Shown: piece by piece, positions 13,451-13,465 of the stretch | Layout of the letters: each line of letters starts with the position of its first letter | Position numbering within the stretch: the stretch's first letter is position 1 | Assembly: GCA_048497495.1 (NCBI GenBank) | Contig: JAFHCF010000190.1 | Location: forward strand, 1-13,465 | DNA from: JAFHCF01 sp048497495 | GTDB taxonomy: Bacteria > Pseudomonadota > Alphaproteobacteria > Rhizobiales > Ancalomicrobiaceae | Length of the DNA stretch: 13,465 bases | Direction of reading: 5' to 3' | Program-made: the position numbers and the translations under genes | The notes under the pieces: generated by a model | The model's input: only the letters and a program-made list of their open reading frames with translations | The model's database searches: none | What the model was told of the DNA's origin: nothing

Positions 13451-13465
13451 GGCGCGCGGCGGGCG

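Overview
The window reads as chromosomal DNA from a GC-rich alphaproteobacterium, most likely of the Rhizobiales or a neighbouring order. Codons end overwhelmingly in G or C. The strongest clade marker is an RcdA (DUF1465) homologue, a cell-cycle adaptor largely confined to Alphaproteobacteria. A TAXI-type TRAP permease with a DUF1850 partner, a MotA-like/OmpA-like gene pair, and a purA-linked membrane protein also fit. No insertion sequence, phage gene, CRISPR array, rRNA or intact tRNA is visible.

Layout. 60-5312 (+): a fused TRAP permease and an overlapping DUF1850 gene, then a MotA/TolQ/ExbB-like channel overlapping an OmpA/MotB-like protein, then a GNAT acetyltransferase. 5318-5666: a nested inverted repeat and an 89-residue protein of unknown function on the minus strand. 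5667-6397: about 730 bp without a convincing protein gene, comparatively AT-richer, holding promoter-like elements, a strong terminator, and a candidate small RNA with an anti-Shine-Dalgarno motif. 6398-6940 (+): rcdA, preceded by tandem leader hairpins and followed by a clear terminator. 7014-9937 (-): two EamA/DMT permeases and a diguanylate cyclase with a degenerate receiver domain. 9938-10384: a divergent intergenic region with a hairpin-rich purA leader. 10385-11677 (+): purA. 11897-13450 (+): a single-pass membrane protein with a proline/alanine-rich linker and a conserved C-terminal domain.

Functionally this is a set of housekeeping and regulatory loci rather than one pathway: import of an organic solute (TRAP), an ion-driven envelope motor-like complex (MotA-like + OmpA-like), cell-cycle proteolysis control (RcdA), c-di-GMP signalling, small-molecule export, and AMP synthesis (PurA). 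I found no multigene defence or metabolic system. The most interesting material is the candidate sRNA upstream of rcdA, the mutually exclusive hairpins in the rcdA leader, the three-hairpin purA leader, and the diguanylate cyclase whose receiver lacks its phospho-acceptor aspartate and whose GGDEF domain lacks the inhibitory I-site.
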